DNA from: Microbulbifer agarilyticus
GTDB taxonomy: Bacteria > Pseudomonadota > Gammaproteobacteria > Pseudomonadales > Cellvibrionaceae
Reading direction: 5' to 3'
DNA length: 64,000 nt
Assembly: GCF_001999945.1 (NCBI RefSeq)
Contig: NZ_CP019650.1
Span: 2,108,001 to 2,172,000, forward strand
This document shows, in pieces, positions 51,087-60,248 of the stretch; the stretch's first letter is position 1, and each line of letters opens with the position of its first letter. A program made the position numbers and the translations under genes. The notes under the pieces are model-generated. The model did no database searches. It worked only from the letters and a program-made list of their open reading frames with translations, and was not told where the DNA came from.

Positions 51087-52202
51087 TTAATTTTCTTGTA
51101 CTTTTCCGGGGCTCGAACGGTAATCCGACCGGCGCTGCAGCTGATACTGACGCACAGCCTTGTTGTGCTCAGACAGTGTTTCCGAGAAGTAATGTGAGCC
51201 ATCGCCCTTCGCCACAAAGTACAGGCTTTTCCCCGGTTTGGGGTGCAAAGCCGCGTGGATGGCTTCCCGCCCCGGCAGCGCAATGGGTGTCGGCGGCATT
51301 CCGCTAATCACGTACGTGTTGTACGGCGTTCGCTGGCGCAAGTCAGCACGGCGCAAATTACCATCGTACTTGGCGCCCATGCCATAGATAACTGTCGGAT
51401 CGGTTTGCAGACGCATACCTTTGTCCAGGCGCCTTACGAAGACCCCGGCAATTTCATCGCGCTCCCAGGGTACGCCTGTCTCTTTTTCGACAATGGACGC
51501 CATGATCAGAGCATCATAGGGGGAATCATATGGCAGGTCATTCCCGCGCTTTTCCCACTCCTCCGCGAGAACCTTGTCCATGCGCTGATTCGCCTGACGC
51601 AGCAGGTCTAAATCACTGGTACCGGAACGATAGATGTAGGTGTCCGGGAAAATTCGGCCTTCAGGATTGCCTTCTATACCCAAGGCCTGCGCAGCGGATT
51701 GCACCGAGGCGCCCGCATCTGTTGCGCGAATTCTTTGCGAAGCGCGTATCTGACTGAGTGCTTGTTGAAATGTCCACCCTTCCACCAGGGTCACGCGATA
51801 GCGCGTGACATCGCCACGATTCAGACGTGCCACCAGATCCATGGCATTACTACCCGCGGGGATCATGTATTCACCAGGGTGAATATGGCCAAGCTTTTTA
51901 ATTCGGGCATAACCCAGTACGAGGCGCGGGTGTTTTACCACCCCATCTGCAGCAAGGCTGTGCACCACACGGGAAAGATTACTGCCGGTCTCCACATCCA
52001 TGCGCAGCCCTTGAGCAGGGACGGACAAAGGAGCAACGAGAGCACTATTAATGAACCACAGGGACGCGCCGCCGGTAAGGACACCGAGCACAAGCAACGC
52101 GAGTACGCCACGGACAATCCTACCGAGTGTGGAGCCCTTAGATTTTTTTGCTTTGCCTGAATTCGCGGAAGCTTTTTTCCGGTTTTCTTTCTTCGCTACC
52201 AT
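51087..52202 (-). CDS. mltG: Endolytic murein transglycosylase MltG
   Basis: MltG is an inner-membrane lytic transglycosylase that cuts nascent glycan strands. The 371 residues comprise a lysine-rich cytoplasmic tail, one membrane segment (about 28-50, RIVRGVLALLVLGVLTGGASLWF), a LysM-like subdomain and the YceG catalytic domain. The catalytic glutamate is in ASIVEKETGVPWERDEIAGVF (near residue 239), and YNTYVISGMPPTPIALPGREAI is the typical C-terminal block. It overlaps pabC by 7 bases and precedes tmk by 35 bases. Confidence 0.96.
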   Translation of the reverse strand: MVAKKENRKKASANSGKAKKSKGSTLGRIVRGVLALLVLGVLTGGASLWFINSALVAPLSVPAQGLRMDVETGSNLSRVVHSLAADGVVKHPRLVLGYARIKKLGHIHPGEYMIPAGSNAMDLVARLNRGDVTRYRVTLVEGWTFQQALSQIRASQRIRATDAGASVQSAAQALGIEGNPEGRIFPDTYIYRSGTSDLDLLRQANQRMDKVLAEEWEKRGNDLPYDSPYDALIMASIVEKETGVPWERDEIAGVFVRRLDKGMRLQTDPTVIYGMGAKYDGNLRRADLRQRTPYNTYVISGMPPTPIALPGREAIHAALHPKPGKSLYFVAKGDGSHYFSETLSEHNKAVRQYQLQRRSDYRSSPGKVQEN

Positions 52203-53089
52203 AACTCTTCCGAAATTAACGCTTGCAGCATACTTACGCCGCGCCCTGGGTGTACAGGGTTCTGTGCCTGGGAATCCATCTGGGAACCCTCTGGCGTGCT
52301 CGCCAGCAATCGCGCTGGTATCACGCCCCGCACGCTGTTACAGATCGCGAGCTCATTAGCGCTCGCCAGATCTGTTGGATAAAGTGTATCTTCGCCGATT
52401 TGGACCTGACCGGCCAGCCAGTGCAACATGACCCCCCGCACGCCAAACTGATCCAGCCTGGGTGTTATCCAATCTGAGCCAATCCGTAGCAACAAGTTAC
52501 TACGAGTCCCCTCAATCACGGCACCGGCTGAGTCCAGCAACACCGGCTCAAGCAATGGCTTGCCGCCGGCTGAGCGCGCTGGCCATTCGGCAGCAGCACG
52601 CTTATAGACATCTCTTACGAGTAATTTACAGCCGCGGAGTCCAGTATGCTCTGAACCACCACCCAAACTTCGCAAGTGAGGTGTAAATGGCGATTGCGTG
52701 GCATCACTGGTCAATCTGGTACGACACAAACCTAACAGCACGCCATTGCCCCACGGCGAGACGCGCTCCAGCGGCTCCATACACAGGTCCCACATCGGTT
52801 TGTCCGCATTAACACCTTGCCGCACACCATAACGCAGCCTGACCCGGGCACCTTCCGGCCAACTTCGCGTGCGCGACACTACCTGTGCCAAAGATTGGTC
52901 GATTGCAGATAGAGTCTCGGGCAGCGGCGAAGCACTGCGTTGCAAACGCGCACGGTGGAGCGGCCACAGCGGTATCTTGCCGTGGCCGGCCCGCATGGTT
53001 TCCAGCACGCCAAACTGATACGCACTATCTGGCACAAGCGTGTGCAGCTCGCCGGCAGCGGAAAGGAAGAAAGAGTGGATGTCCGTCAC
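52196..53089 (-). CDS. pabC: Aminodeoxychorismate lyase
   Basis: PabC releases pyruvate from aminodeoxychorismate to make p-aminobenzoate for folate. The 297-residue PLP class IV fold is visible: YQFGVLETMRAGHGKIPLWPLHRARL near the N-terminus, RGCKLLVRDVYKRA with the expected PLP lysine, and GAVIEGTRSNLLLRIG with the PLP phosphate loop. The start is a GTG at 53089. It sits in its classic place between fabF and mltG, which supports the call despite modest sequence similarity of the class. pabB is in this window 24 kb away. Confidence 0.92.
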   Translation of the reverse strand: MTDIHSFFLSAAGELHTLVPDSAYQFGVLETMRAGHGKIPLWPLHRARLQRSASPLPETLSAIDQSLAQVVSRTRSWPEGARVRLRYGVRQGVNADKPMWDLCMEPLERVSPWGNGVLLGLCRTRLTSDATQSPFTPHLRSLGGGSEHTGLRGCKLLVRDVYKRAAAEWPARSAGGKPLLEPVLLDSAGAVIEGTRSNLLLRIGSDWITPRLDQFGVRGVMLHWLAGQVQIGEDTLYPTDLASANELAICNSVRGVIPARLLASTPEGSQMDSQAQNPVHPGRGVSMLQALISEELW

Positions 53090-53153
53090 GGATCAAGGAG
53101 GGCAACAATAGAGCGGCCGTTATAAAACAGCCGCTCCATCGTGTATTGCACGG

Positions 53154-54395
53154 TTAAATACGCTGAAAAATCAGCGAGCCGTTGGTACCGCCAAATCCAA
53201 ACGAGTTGGATAGCACAGCATCAATTTTGATTTCCTGCGCTTTATGCGGCACCAGATTCACACCGGTACAGTTTTCATCGACGTTATCGAGATTCACTGT
53301 TGGCGGCGCAATCTGGTTCTGAATCGATTTTACGGAAAAAATCGCTTCGATCGCACCAGCAGCACCCAGCAGGTGACCAGTCATGGATTTGGTTGAGCTT
53401 ACGGCCAGTGAATCCAAAGAGTCTGCAAACACAGAACGTACCGCGGCAATTTCCGCCTTATCGCCCAATGGCGTAGAGGTACCGTGCGCATTAATGTATT
53501 GAATAGCAGCAGGGTCGAGGCCCGCGTCATTTAGTGCATTCGACATAGCAAGCGCTGCACCTGCACCATCTTCAGGTGGTGACGTCATATGGTGTGCATC
53601 ACCACTCATGCCAAAGCCACTCAGCTCAGCGTAAATCTTTGCCCCACGGGCCTTGGCATGCTCATACTCTTCAAGCACCAATACGCCAGCGCCCTCACCC
53701 AGTACAAAACCATCGCGGTCTTTGTCCCATGGGCGACTGGCTGCCTGAGGGTCGTCGTTGCGTGTGGAGAGTGCACGTGCTGCACAGAAACCACCAAGAC
53801 CAACCGGTGTGGTTACCATCTCGGCGCCACCACACACCATCACATCGGCATCACCATATTGAATGGTGCGCAAACCAATGCCAATTGCGTGGGTACCAGT
53901 GGTACATGCGGTTGTGGTAGAAAGGTTCGGTCCTTTCATTCCGTATTTAATCGACAAGTTGCCGGCAACCATATTGATAATGGCGCCTGGCACAAAGAAA
54001 GGAGAAACCCGGCGAGGTCCCTTCTCTGCAATCAACATTGCATTGTTTTCAATCGCGGCAATACCGCCCATACCAGATCCGATACAAGCACCAACTTTCG
54101 GTGCCATTTCGTCGGATACTTCCAGACCACTATCTTCCATGGCCTGAATACCGGCACTCAAACCATACTGCAGAAACACGTCCATCTTGCGTGCTTCTTT
54201 TGCTGGGAGATGTGGCTCCGGTGAAAAATCTTTTACTGTCGCTGCAAAGCGTGTGCTGAATGCAGAAACATCAAATGTGTCAATCGGCACAACACCACTG
54301 GTGCCTGCCAGCAAAGCAGTCCAGGTATCTTCAAGGGTGTTGCCCAGAGGGCTAACCATGCCCATACCGGTAATAACGACTCTTCTTTTCGACAC
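53154..54395 (-). CDS. fabF: Beta-ketoacyl-ACP synthase II
   Basis: FabF condenses malonyl-ACP with acyl-ACP in fatty-acid elongation and is temperature-linked in E. coli. From the GTG at 54395, preceded by GGGGAGACATCA, it has 413 residues as in E. coli; the longer frame up to 54470 has only a non-conserved extension. The catalytic triad is Cys164 in [12 protein letters not shown], His304 in [10 protein letters not shown] and His341 in [10 protein letters not shown]. It follows acpP with an intergenic hairpin in between (54477-54511). Same-strand order is fabD, fabG, acpP, fabF, pabC. Confidence 0.98.
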   Translation of the reverse strand: MSKRRVVITGMGMVSPLGNTLEDTWTALLAGTSGVVPIDTFDVSAFSTRFAATVKDFSPEPHLPAKEARKMDVFLQYGLSAGIQAMEDSGLEVSDEMAPKVGACIGSGMGGIAAIENNAMLIAEKGPRRVSPFFVPGAIINMVAGNLSIKYGMKGPNLSTTTACTTGTHAIGIGLRTIQYGDADVMVCGGAEMVTTPVGLGGFCAARALSTRNDDPQAASRPWDKDRDGFVLGEGAGVLVLEEYEHAKARGAKIYAELSGFGMSGDAHHMTSPPEDGAGAALAMSNALNDAGLDPAAIQYINAHGTSTPLGDKAEIAAVRSVFADSLDSLAVSSTKSMTGHLLGAAGAIEAIFSVKSIQNQIAPPTVNLDNVDENCTGVNLVPHKAQEIKIDAVLSNSFGFGGTNGSLIFQRI

Positions 54396-54476
54396 TGATG
54401 TCTCCCCGATATAAATGCTATGCGCCGTAACCCGATTGCCGTTATCGGTCGCAAATTTATCAAGTTTCAAATATGC

Positions 54477-54511
54477 CGAGAGCCGCGCTATGCAACATAG
54501 AACGGCTCTCG
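54477..54511 (-). other. Nested perfect hairpin between acpP and fabF
   Basis: CGAGAGCCG (54477-54485) pairs perfectly with CGGCTCTCG (54503-54511), and inside it CTATG (54488-54492) pairs with CATAG (54496-54500) around a CAA loop. There is no T run on either strand, so it is a mRNA stem or processing/attenuation site rather than a standard terminator. It lies 82 bases before the fabF GTG. Confidence 0.75.
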
Positions 54512-54599
54512 TAAAGCTTTTATACCAGCCAGTGCACGCGGCACTGGTGGTAAAAGTAACGTGTATTGATCACGCGCTACTTAAGCTATCCAGCAGGAA

Positions 54600-54836
54600 T
54601 CAACCCAGGTTCTGGTTGATGTAATCGATGGCCAGCTGAACAGTGGTAATTTTCTCGGCTTCTTCGTCCGGGATTTCGGTCTCGAATTCCTCTTCCAAAG
54701 CCATTACCAGCTCAACAGTGTCGAGGGAGTCAGCGCCCAGATCTTCAACAAAGGATGCTTCAGGTTTTACATCTTCTTCCTTCACGCCCAGTTGTTCAGC
54801 AACGATCTTTTTTACGCGCTCTTCAATGCTGCTCAT
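54600..54836 (-). CDS. acpP: Acyl carrier protein
   Basis: AcpP carries the growing acyl chain on 4'-phosphopantetheine. The 78 residues are near-identical to E. coli AcpP (78), with the pantetheine-accepting Ser37 in [19 protein letters not shown] promoter-like region lies upstream (54954-54981). It lies between fabG and fabF, and the intergenic hairpin ahead of fabF may reduce fabF transcript relative to acpP, which is normally much more abundant. Confidence 0.99.
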   Translation of the reverse strand: MSSIEERVKKIVAEQLGVKEEDVKPEASFVEDLGADSLDTVELVMALEEEFETEIPDEEAEKITTVQLAIDYINQNLG

Positions 54837-54953
54837 GATTCAATTTAACTCCTAGTGGATAAAAATCTAATTTGGTCACTGCTTAAAATTTATTCGTCAT
54901 TTCTTGACGATTCAGTAACCGGCTTACACAGCTAACGGTTAATGCGAGGCGGC

Positions 54954-54981
54954 ATTGTACCCTGATTTTTTCGGGATGTAA
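54954..54981 (-). promoter_or_regulatory. Candidate promoter of acpP
   Basis: On the minus strand, TTACAT (54976-54981) and TACAAT (54954-54959) are separated by 16 bases, about 120 bases before the acpP start. An own promoter for acpP is common in gammaproteobacteria. Confidence 0.4.
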
Positions 54982-55061
54982 TGCACCGCCTCACAGCAAC
55001 CATTGAATGATAAATTTTTCTTTACCAATCAATCAGTTATGTTGGTTTTCTCGAAAGAAAA

Positions 55062-55817
55062 TCAACCCATATACATGCCGCCATTCACTTGAATGGTCTC
55101 TCCGGTCACATAACCGCCCGCGTCGCTGGCCAAAAATGCAACAACGGAGGCAATCTCTTCTGGTGCACCAAGGCGGCCCAGTGGAATCTTGCTCAAAAGC
55201 GCTTCGCGCTGTGCTTCCGGCAACACTTTAGTCATATCGGTATCGATAAAACCTGGTGCAACGGTGTTCACGGTAATCCCGCGAGAACCAACCTCTGCCG
55301 CAAGTGCACGAGCAAAACCGCCGACACCCGCTTTAGTGGCCGCATAATTGCTTTGGCCCGCGTTGCCCATGCTGCCGACCACAGAGCTGATGTTGATAAT
55401 GCGGCCCCAGCGTGCCTTGGTCATATCGCGCAAGCATGCTTTGCTGACGCGATAAACGGCGGTCAGGTTCGTATTCAGAACGTCATCCCACTCATTATCT
55501 TTCATCCGCATCAGCAGGTTGTCTTTGGTAATGCCGGCGTTGTTTACCAGAATGGTCGGCGCACCAAACTCAGCTTTCACCGCTTCCAAAACGCCGGCAA
55601 TACTTTCAACGCTGGTTACGTCCAGCTCCTTACCAGAACCTTTGATACCTTTTTCGGCAAAACGTGCCGTAATTTTTTCCGCGCCACCGGCACTGGTCGC
55701 AGTACCGACTACAGTGGCACCTTGCGCACCAAGAAGGTCTGCAATCGCCGCGCCAATTCCACGGCTGGCACCAGTTACCAGTGCCACCTTCCCTTCCAGT
55801 GAAGTTGTAATTGTCAT
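55062..55817 (-). CDS. fabG: 3-oxoacyl-ACP reductase
   Basis: FabG reduces 3-oxoacyl-ACP with NADPH. This short-chain dehydrogenase of 251 residues has the nucleotide-binding VTGASRGIGAAIA near residue 15, NNAG at 92-95, the catalytic Ser145, Tyr158 and Lys162 in NISSVVG and SNYAATKAG. It ends with the family-typical GYVTGETIQVNGGMYM. The ATG follows CTGGAGAAATT. It lies between fabD and acpP. Confidence 0.98.
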   Translation of the reverse strand: MTITTSLEGKVALVTGASRGIGAAIADLLGAQGATVVGTATSAGGAEKITARFAEKGIKGSGKELDVTSVESIAGVLEAVKAEFGAPTILVNNAGITKDNLLMRMKDNEWDDVLNTNLTAVYRVSKACLRDMTKARWGRIINISSVVGSMGNAGQSNYAATKAGVGGFARALAAEVGSRGITVNTVAPGFIDTDMTKVLPEAQREALLSKIPLGRLGAPEEIASVVAFLASDAGGYVTGETIQVNGGMYMG

Positions 55818-55909
55818 AATTTCTCCAGATCGCCCATCCCATCCAATCGGTAAATCGAGTGGAAAGAGCGAAGTTCTTCGTCAACTATTGGACTGTTTTA
55901 TGCGGGTAT

Positions 55910-56854
55910 TTAGCCGGCAGTAGCGGTGACCGCTGCAGATAACTGCTCGGATGATTCGATATTCTGTGCAACAAGACTGCGATCGATGCGCTTGGCAAGA
56001 CCAGCCAGAACTTTACCAGGGCCACACTCAACCAACTGTTGTACACCAAAACCTGCCATCGACTGCACGCAGGCAGTCCATCGCACCGGGCTGTAGATCT
56101 GCTCAACCATCAAGGCCTTGATTGCAGCCGGGTCGCTTTCAGTTTTGGCATGCACATTGTGAATAATGGGCGTTGCGGGTGCGTTAAATACGGTCGCTTC
56201 GATTTGCGGGGCGAGCTTGTCCGCCGCTGGGCGCATCAGTTCGGTATGGAACGGCGCGCTTACTGGCAAAGGCATTGCACGCTTGGCACCAGCGGCTTTG
56301 CAGGCATCGATCGCGCGACCAACTGCCGCTGCACTACCCGCAATCACCACCTGGCCCGGTGAGTTGTAGTTCACCGCAGCAACTACCTCACCCTCTGCGG
56401 ACTCAGCGCACGCAACTTCAACCGCGGAATCGTCAAGGCCGATTACGGCCGCCATTGCGCCTTCACCTGCAGGAACAGCTTCCTGCATTAGGCGGCCACG
56501 CTCGCGCACCAAACGCACACCATCGGCAAAGTCGAGCACACCAGAACACACAAGTGCGGACCACTCGCCAAGGCTGTGACCTGCCATATAGGCAGGAGTC
56601 ACACCACCCTGAGCAAGCCAGGCGCGGTACAGTGAGACGCTAGCCGTCAACAGCAGCGGCTGGGTTCTTTCGGTGAGATTGATATCTTCCTGGGCACCGT
56701 TTTGGCAAAGGTCCCAAAGGTCGTAACCGAGAACAGAGGAAGCTTCAGAAAAGGTCGCAGAGACCTCAGGAAAGGCCTGGGCAGCATCCGCCAGCATACC
56801 AATTTGCTGGGAGCCCTGCCCCGGGAAAACGAACGCCAATACTGAGTTGGTCAT
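55910..56854 (-). CDS. fabD: Malonyl-CoA:ACP transacylase
   Basis: FabD loads malonyl onto ACP. From the ATG at 56854 (after AAAGGATGTTCA) it has 314 residues. The active-site motif AGHSLGEWSAL has Ser94, and PGQGSQQIGML opens the protein; SAPFHTELM and QMAGFGVQQLVECGPGKVL-type text (here QSMAGFGVQQLVECGPG) is also typical. It follows plsX and precedes fabG. Confidence 0.98.
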   Translation of the reverse strand: MTNSVLAFVFPGQGSQQIGMLADAAQAFPEVSATFSEASSVLGYDLWDLCQNGAQEDINLTERTQPLLLTASVSLYRAWLAQGGVTPAYMAGHSLGEWSALVCSGVLDFADGVRLVRERGRLMQEAVPAGEGAMAAVIGLDDSAVEVACAESAEGEVVAAVNYNSPGQVVIAGSAAAVGRAIDACKAAGAKRAMPLPVSAPFHTELMRPAADKLAPQIEATVFNAPATPIIHNVHAKTESDPAAIKALMVEQIYSPVRWTACVQSMAGFGVQQLVECGPGKVLAGLAKRIDRSLVAQNIESSEQLSAAVTATAG

Positions 56855-56950
56855 TGAACATCCTTTAACCAAATTAATTAAGCCACTAATTCCAGGGATG
56901 GCTATACAGCAGGCGCCTGCCGGTCGAACCTCAAGGCGAAAAACCGGGGA

Positions 56951-57985
56951 TCAATCGCACCCGGTCTGACGCTGGGCCTGGTAGGCCAGAGCCCGCCCTA
57001 CAAGATGTGCCAGATCAGATTCGGCACACTCTTTTGCGGTCAACATAGCGCGGTAAAACGCCTCGCTGCTGGCACCGCCATGACTCTTGATGACGTTGCC
57101 TTCCAGCCCTAAAAAGCTGGCGCCATTATAGCGGGCCGGCTCCAGCTGTGACCGCCATTTTCGCAACAGATTTATGGCTAATTGGCCAAAATAACGCTTC
57201 AGCGGAGCCTTCTTATCGATGGTGAACGTCTTCTGACCAATAAGTCGAATCACGCCCTCAGCGGATTTCATGGCCACATTCCCCATGAGTCCGTTGCACA
57301 CCACCACATCCACAACCCCGGTAAAGATGTCGTGCCCTTCCACAAAACCGGCGTATTGAATTGAAGGGTCAGACTGCAAAAGCTGGCCGGCACGGCGAAT
57401 CTCTTCGGTGCCTTTGTGCTCTTCCGCACCAATGTTCAGCAAAGCAACAGAAAGATCCTGACGACCGGAAAATACCCGCTGCGCCTCAACCCCCATACGT
57501 GCAAACTGTACAAGATCCTCTGCACTGCAATCTATATTGGCGCCCAGGTCCAACAAAAAGCAGGAGCCTTCGGAGGTCGGCAATGACTTGCCAAGCGCCG
57601 GGCGGCGAACACCCTCTACCGTACCCAAAATACTACGACCCAACGCCAATAGCGCACCGGTATTACCGGAAGTCACCATAGCCCCGCACTCTCCGGTAGA
57701 TACCGACCGCAGCGCTTTGGCCATCGATGATTCACGTTTATGCCGCAAAGCATGAACCGGGTTGCAACCCTGGGTAATAACTTGAACACAATCCACTACG
57801 TCCACGCGCTCGCGGACAGATGGCGGTTCACTATTCAGAAGGGATTGGAGTTCCGAGCGGGGGCCGAACAGCGTGAGTGCTGCACGAGGATAGCGGATAA
57901 GAAATCTTGCGCAGGCCGGAACGACAGAGCGGGGACCTAAGTCCCCGCCCATCGCATCCACGGCCAATCGAAATTGGCTGGACAA
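56951..57985 (-). CDS. plsX: Phosphate acyltransferase PlsX
   Basis: PlsX makes acyl-phosphate from acyl-ACP for phospholipid synthesis. The 344 residues begin LAVDAMGGDLGPRSVVPA (the signature block) and contain TSGNTGALLALGR and KSAEGVIRL. The start is a TTG at 57985, with AAGAGTAAG just upstream and only 3 bases after the rpmF stop; no ATG precedes the conserved DAMGGD. It is cytoplasmic. The rpmF-plsX-fabD order is conserved. Confidence 0.96.
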   Translation of the reverse strand: MSSQFRLAVDAMGGDLGPRSVVPACARFLIRYPRAALTLFGPRSELQSLLNSEPPSVRERVDVVDCVQVITQGCNPVHALRHKRESSMAKALRSVSTGECGAMVTSGNTGALLALGRSILGTVEGVRRPALGKSLPTSEGSCFLLDLGANIDCSAEDLVQFARMGVEAQRVFSGRQDLSVALLNIGAEEHKGTEEIRRAGQLLQSDPSIQYAGFVEGHDIFTGVVDVVVCNGLMGNVAMKSAEGVIRLIGQKTFTIDKKAPLKRYFGQLAINLLRKWRSQLEPARYNGASFLGLEGNVIKSHGGASSEAFYRAMLTAKECAESDLAHLVGRALAYQAQRQTGCD

Positions 57986-57988
57986 AAC

Positions 57989-58180
57989 TTACTCTTCTTC
58001 GGAAGAGCCGCCAACGTCTACCACTTTACGACCACGGTAGAAACCGTCTTTGGTCACGTGATGACGGTGGTGCTTCTCACCGGTGGTCGGGTCTACGGAC
58101 AGAGTTGGTCCGCTCAGGGCGTCGTGAGAGCGACGCATGCCGCGACGGGAACGGGTTTTTTTGCTCTTCTGAACAGCCAT
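57989..58180 (-). CDS. rpmF: 50S ribosomal protein L32
   Basis: This is the 63-residue bL32 ribosomal protein of the large subunit. It begins [20 protein letters not shown] and continues with [17 protein letters not shown] and YRGRKVV, near-identical to E. coli RpmF but with an acidic tail (GGSSEEE). The Cys residues of zinc-binding L32 variants are absent, so it is the C-minus form. The ATG follows TAGGAGCACCAA. It lies between yceD and plsX as usual. Confidence 0.99.
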   Translation of the reverse strand: MAVQKSKKTRSRRGMRRSHDALSGPTLSVDPTTGEKHHRHHVTKDGFYRGRKVVDVGGSSEEE

Positions 58181-58259
58181 TTGGTGCTCCTAAACATAAC
58201 TAACAGTTTAAACCGGAACCGGGGCGCCTACCGGCGAGCCCAAACCCTTCAAACAACCC

Positions 58260-58838
58260 TCAAGACTTGTTTGACGAACCCTTCAACTGTTCCAGTACTT
58301 TAAAGGGGTTTTCTCGTTGCTCTTCCGCTTCCGGCTCCTCACCCTGACTCTGGAATGCCTCATGCGCGACGCAATCCCAGTCGTGGTAAGCCACCATTGG
58401 CAGATTGAGCAAAATCTCATCTTCCAATACCTGATACAGATCCAGCTCATCGCCTTCCTGTATCACCGGGTCCAAAGACTTGGGTAAGGCATTACCCTGC
58501 TCTTCAGACCACACAAACCCCAGTGCGATATCAGCTTCAATCACCTCGCTCACCGGCTGTAAACAGCGTTGGCAAAGCAAGTTGACCGTCAATTCAAGAT
58601 GACCAGTAGCCACCTGATGGCGCTGCAGGTCTCGGGCAAACGCCAGAGAGACCGTTACGTCGCCCTCGATTGATTCCGTAGATGCCGTCAGCCGAGGCAG
58701 ACCATCGTGGGGCACAATACCATCCAGTTCTTGTCCGCGCTGCACCAACTTACGTGCGTCTATGCGGCGCGGCAGCGCGGATTTCTCAGACGAATTCTGC
58801 GCCATTTTCTGACCGGACTTCTGGGGGGGTATCGACAT
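58260..58838 (-). CDS. yceD: YceD/DUF177 family protein
   Basis: YceD is a conserved protein of about 170-190 residues associated with 23S rRNA accumulation in plants and bacteria. The 192-residue protein has the central LLCQRCLQPVSEVIEADIALGFV block with a CxxC pair, and the late GDELDLYQVLEDEILLNLPMVAYHD, as in relatives. The start could be at 58838 or the Met at 58805. It precedes rpmF, its usual neighbour, and is divergent from maf. Confidence 0.92.
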   Translation of the reverse strand: MSIPPQKSGQKMAQNSSEKSALPRRIDARKLVQRGQELDGIVPHDGLPRLTASTESIEGDVTVSLAFARDLQRHQVATGHLELTVNLLCQRCLQPVSEVIEADIALGFVWSEEQGNALPKSLDPVIQEGDELDLYQVLEDEILLNLPMVAYHDWDCVAHEAFQSQGEEPEAEEQRENPFKVLEQLKGSSNKS

Positions 58839-58962
58839 AAGCGCGCAATTCTATGGACTCACCTGAGGCTTGTCAAAACAAATCATCCACCGCATGATCA
58901 GCGCCCGAAAACACTCGCCCTCCCAAGATTTCCCGCGGAGGGGCAATCCGTGGAGAAGCTTC

Positions 58963-59547
58963 ATGCGCAACCTAATTCTAGCGTCCAGTTCGAGCTACCG
59001 CCGCGAGCTCCTGGCAAAGCTGCACCTAACGTTTGAAAGCTGTGCTCCCCATATAAATGAAGAAGCATTACCTGGGGAAGCAGCCGTCGATCTCGCCAGT
59101 CGCCTCGCGCGCGAAAAAGCACTGGCACTGGCGGGCAGGTATCCTGACCACCTCATCATCGGCTCCGATCAGGTCGCGGAGTGTCGCGGAACACTGCTAG
59201 GCAAGCCAGGCACCAAGGAGCGAGCCATAGACCAGCTCACCCAGAGTTCAGGTCACAAAGTGAGCTTCCATACCGGCCTTTGCCTCGTCGATACGCGCGA
59301 CATGAGTCACGTGACTGTATGTGAAACCTACTCCGTATATTTTCGCGAACTCAGCAAGGAGGAGATCACTCGGTACGTCGAGCTAGACCAACCGCTAGAT
59401 TGTGCCGGCTCATTCAAATCGGAAGGTCTTGGAATCGCTTTATTCGAAAAAATGGAAGGGTTGGACCCCAATACACTTATTGGACTCCCACTAATTCGAC
59501 TGATAGAGCTGCTTCGCCAGAAGGGAATTAACCCGCTCGCTGAATAG
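58963..59547 (+). CDS. Maf family nucleotide pyrophosphatase, YceF-like
   Basis: Maf proteins hydrolyse non-canonical nucleotides; the YceF branch prefers 7-methyl-GTP. From the ATG at 58963, preceded by TGGAGAAGCTTC, it has 194 residues; the frame extends to 58870 without conserved sequence. Signatures are [18 protein letters not shown] at the start, [12 protein letters not shown], and [10 protein letters not shown]. The late [32 protein letters not shown] is the YceF-like rather than YhdE-like version. Its place beside yceD-rpmF also points to yceF. Confidence 0.92.
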   Translation: MRNLILASSSSYRRELLAKLHLTFESCAPHINEEALPGEAAVDLASRLAREKALALAGRYPDHLIIGSDQVAECRGTLLGKPGTKERAIDQLTQSSGHKVSFHTGLCLVDTRDMSHVTVCETYSVYFRELSKEEITRYVELDQPLDCAGSFKSEGLGIALFEKMEGLDPNTLIGLPLIRLIELLRQKGINPLAE

Positions 59548-59577
59548 CCGCAGGCTTATTGGGCCACCCGATGCCAG

Positions 59578-60222
59578 TCAGGGCACTAACGGCGGCCAGG
59601 AAAGAAGCTCCGCAAAGTGGTCAATGACCTTCAGTGGACCACAGTCGTGCAACCGCTCGCGACTGTGCACGCCGTAGCTCACACCAATCGCGGGCATATC
59701 GATTGCCGCCGCCATCTTCAGGTCAAACTCTGTATCACCCACCATCACCGCCTCCGAGGCGGGCAAATCCGTCTCGGACAATATCTCACGCAACATGGTC
59801 GGATTGGGTTTTGAAGCGGTTTCATCCGCACAGCGACTGGTGGTAAACAAATGCCCTACTCCGTGCTCGGCAAATTCACGGTTCAAACCGCGACGGCTCT
59901 TGCCAGTCGCAACCGCTAACTGGTGGCCAGTGCAAAGAAGCTGATCAAGCGTATCCAGAACGCCATCAAACAATGGCAGCGGCTCACCCCGGGCTCCCAA
60001 CCACTCTTCGGCATAGTATTCGCGTAAATCTGCACGCTGCTGACTATGCGCCTCGGGAAACAATGTGGAAATTGCCTCAGGAAGACCAAGGCCAATAATA
60101 TTGCTAATAGCGGAGGGGTCGAGCACCGGCAGCCCAGCGCGATCAGAGGCGCGCTGCATACAGGCCACAATTCGGGCCTCTGAGTCGCATACCGTCCCAT
60201 CCCAATCGAGAATAACCAGCAT
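59578..60222 (-). CDS. HAD-superfamily hydrolase (phosphoglycolate phosphatase-like)
   Basis: This 214-residue HAD phosphatase has the nucleophile motif VILDWDGTVCDS (Asp6 and Asp8 from the ATG at 60222), motif II in LAVATGKSRRGL, the lysine region KPNPTMLREIL and motif IV in MVGDTEFDLKMAAAIDMP. The Gph/YjjG-like subfamily IA cap is inferred from the inserted helical region. The substrate is unknown; Gph-like or pyrophosphatase roles are possible. The ATG is preceded by AAGGAGCGG. It is the gene next to rluC, and a HAD beside rluC is a common gammaproteobacterial arrangement. Confidence 0.9.
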   Translation of the reverse strand: MLVILDWDGTVCDSEARIVACMQRASDRAGLPVLDPSAISNIIGLGLPEAISTLFPEAHSQQRADLREYYAEEWLGARGEPLPLFDGVLDTLDQLLCTGHQLAVATGKSRRGLNREFAEHGVGHLFTTSRCADETASKPNPTMLREILSETDLPASEAVMVGDTEFDLKMAAAIDMPAIGVSYGVHSRERLHDCGPLKVIDHFAELLSWPPLVP

Positions 60223-60248
60223 CAACAACCGCTCCTTATCAAAACTCC

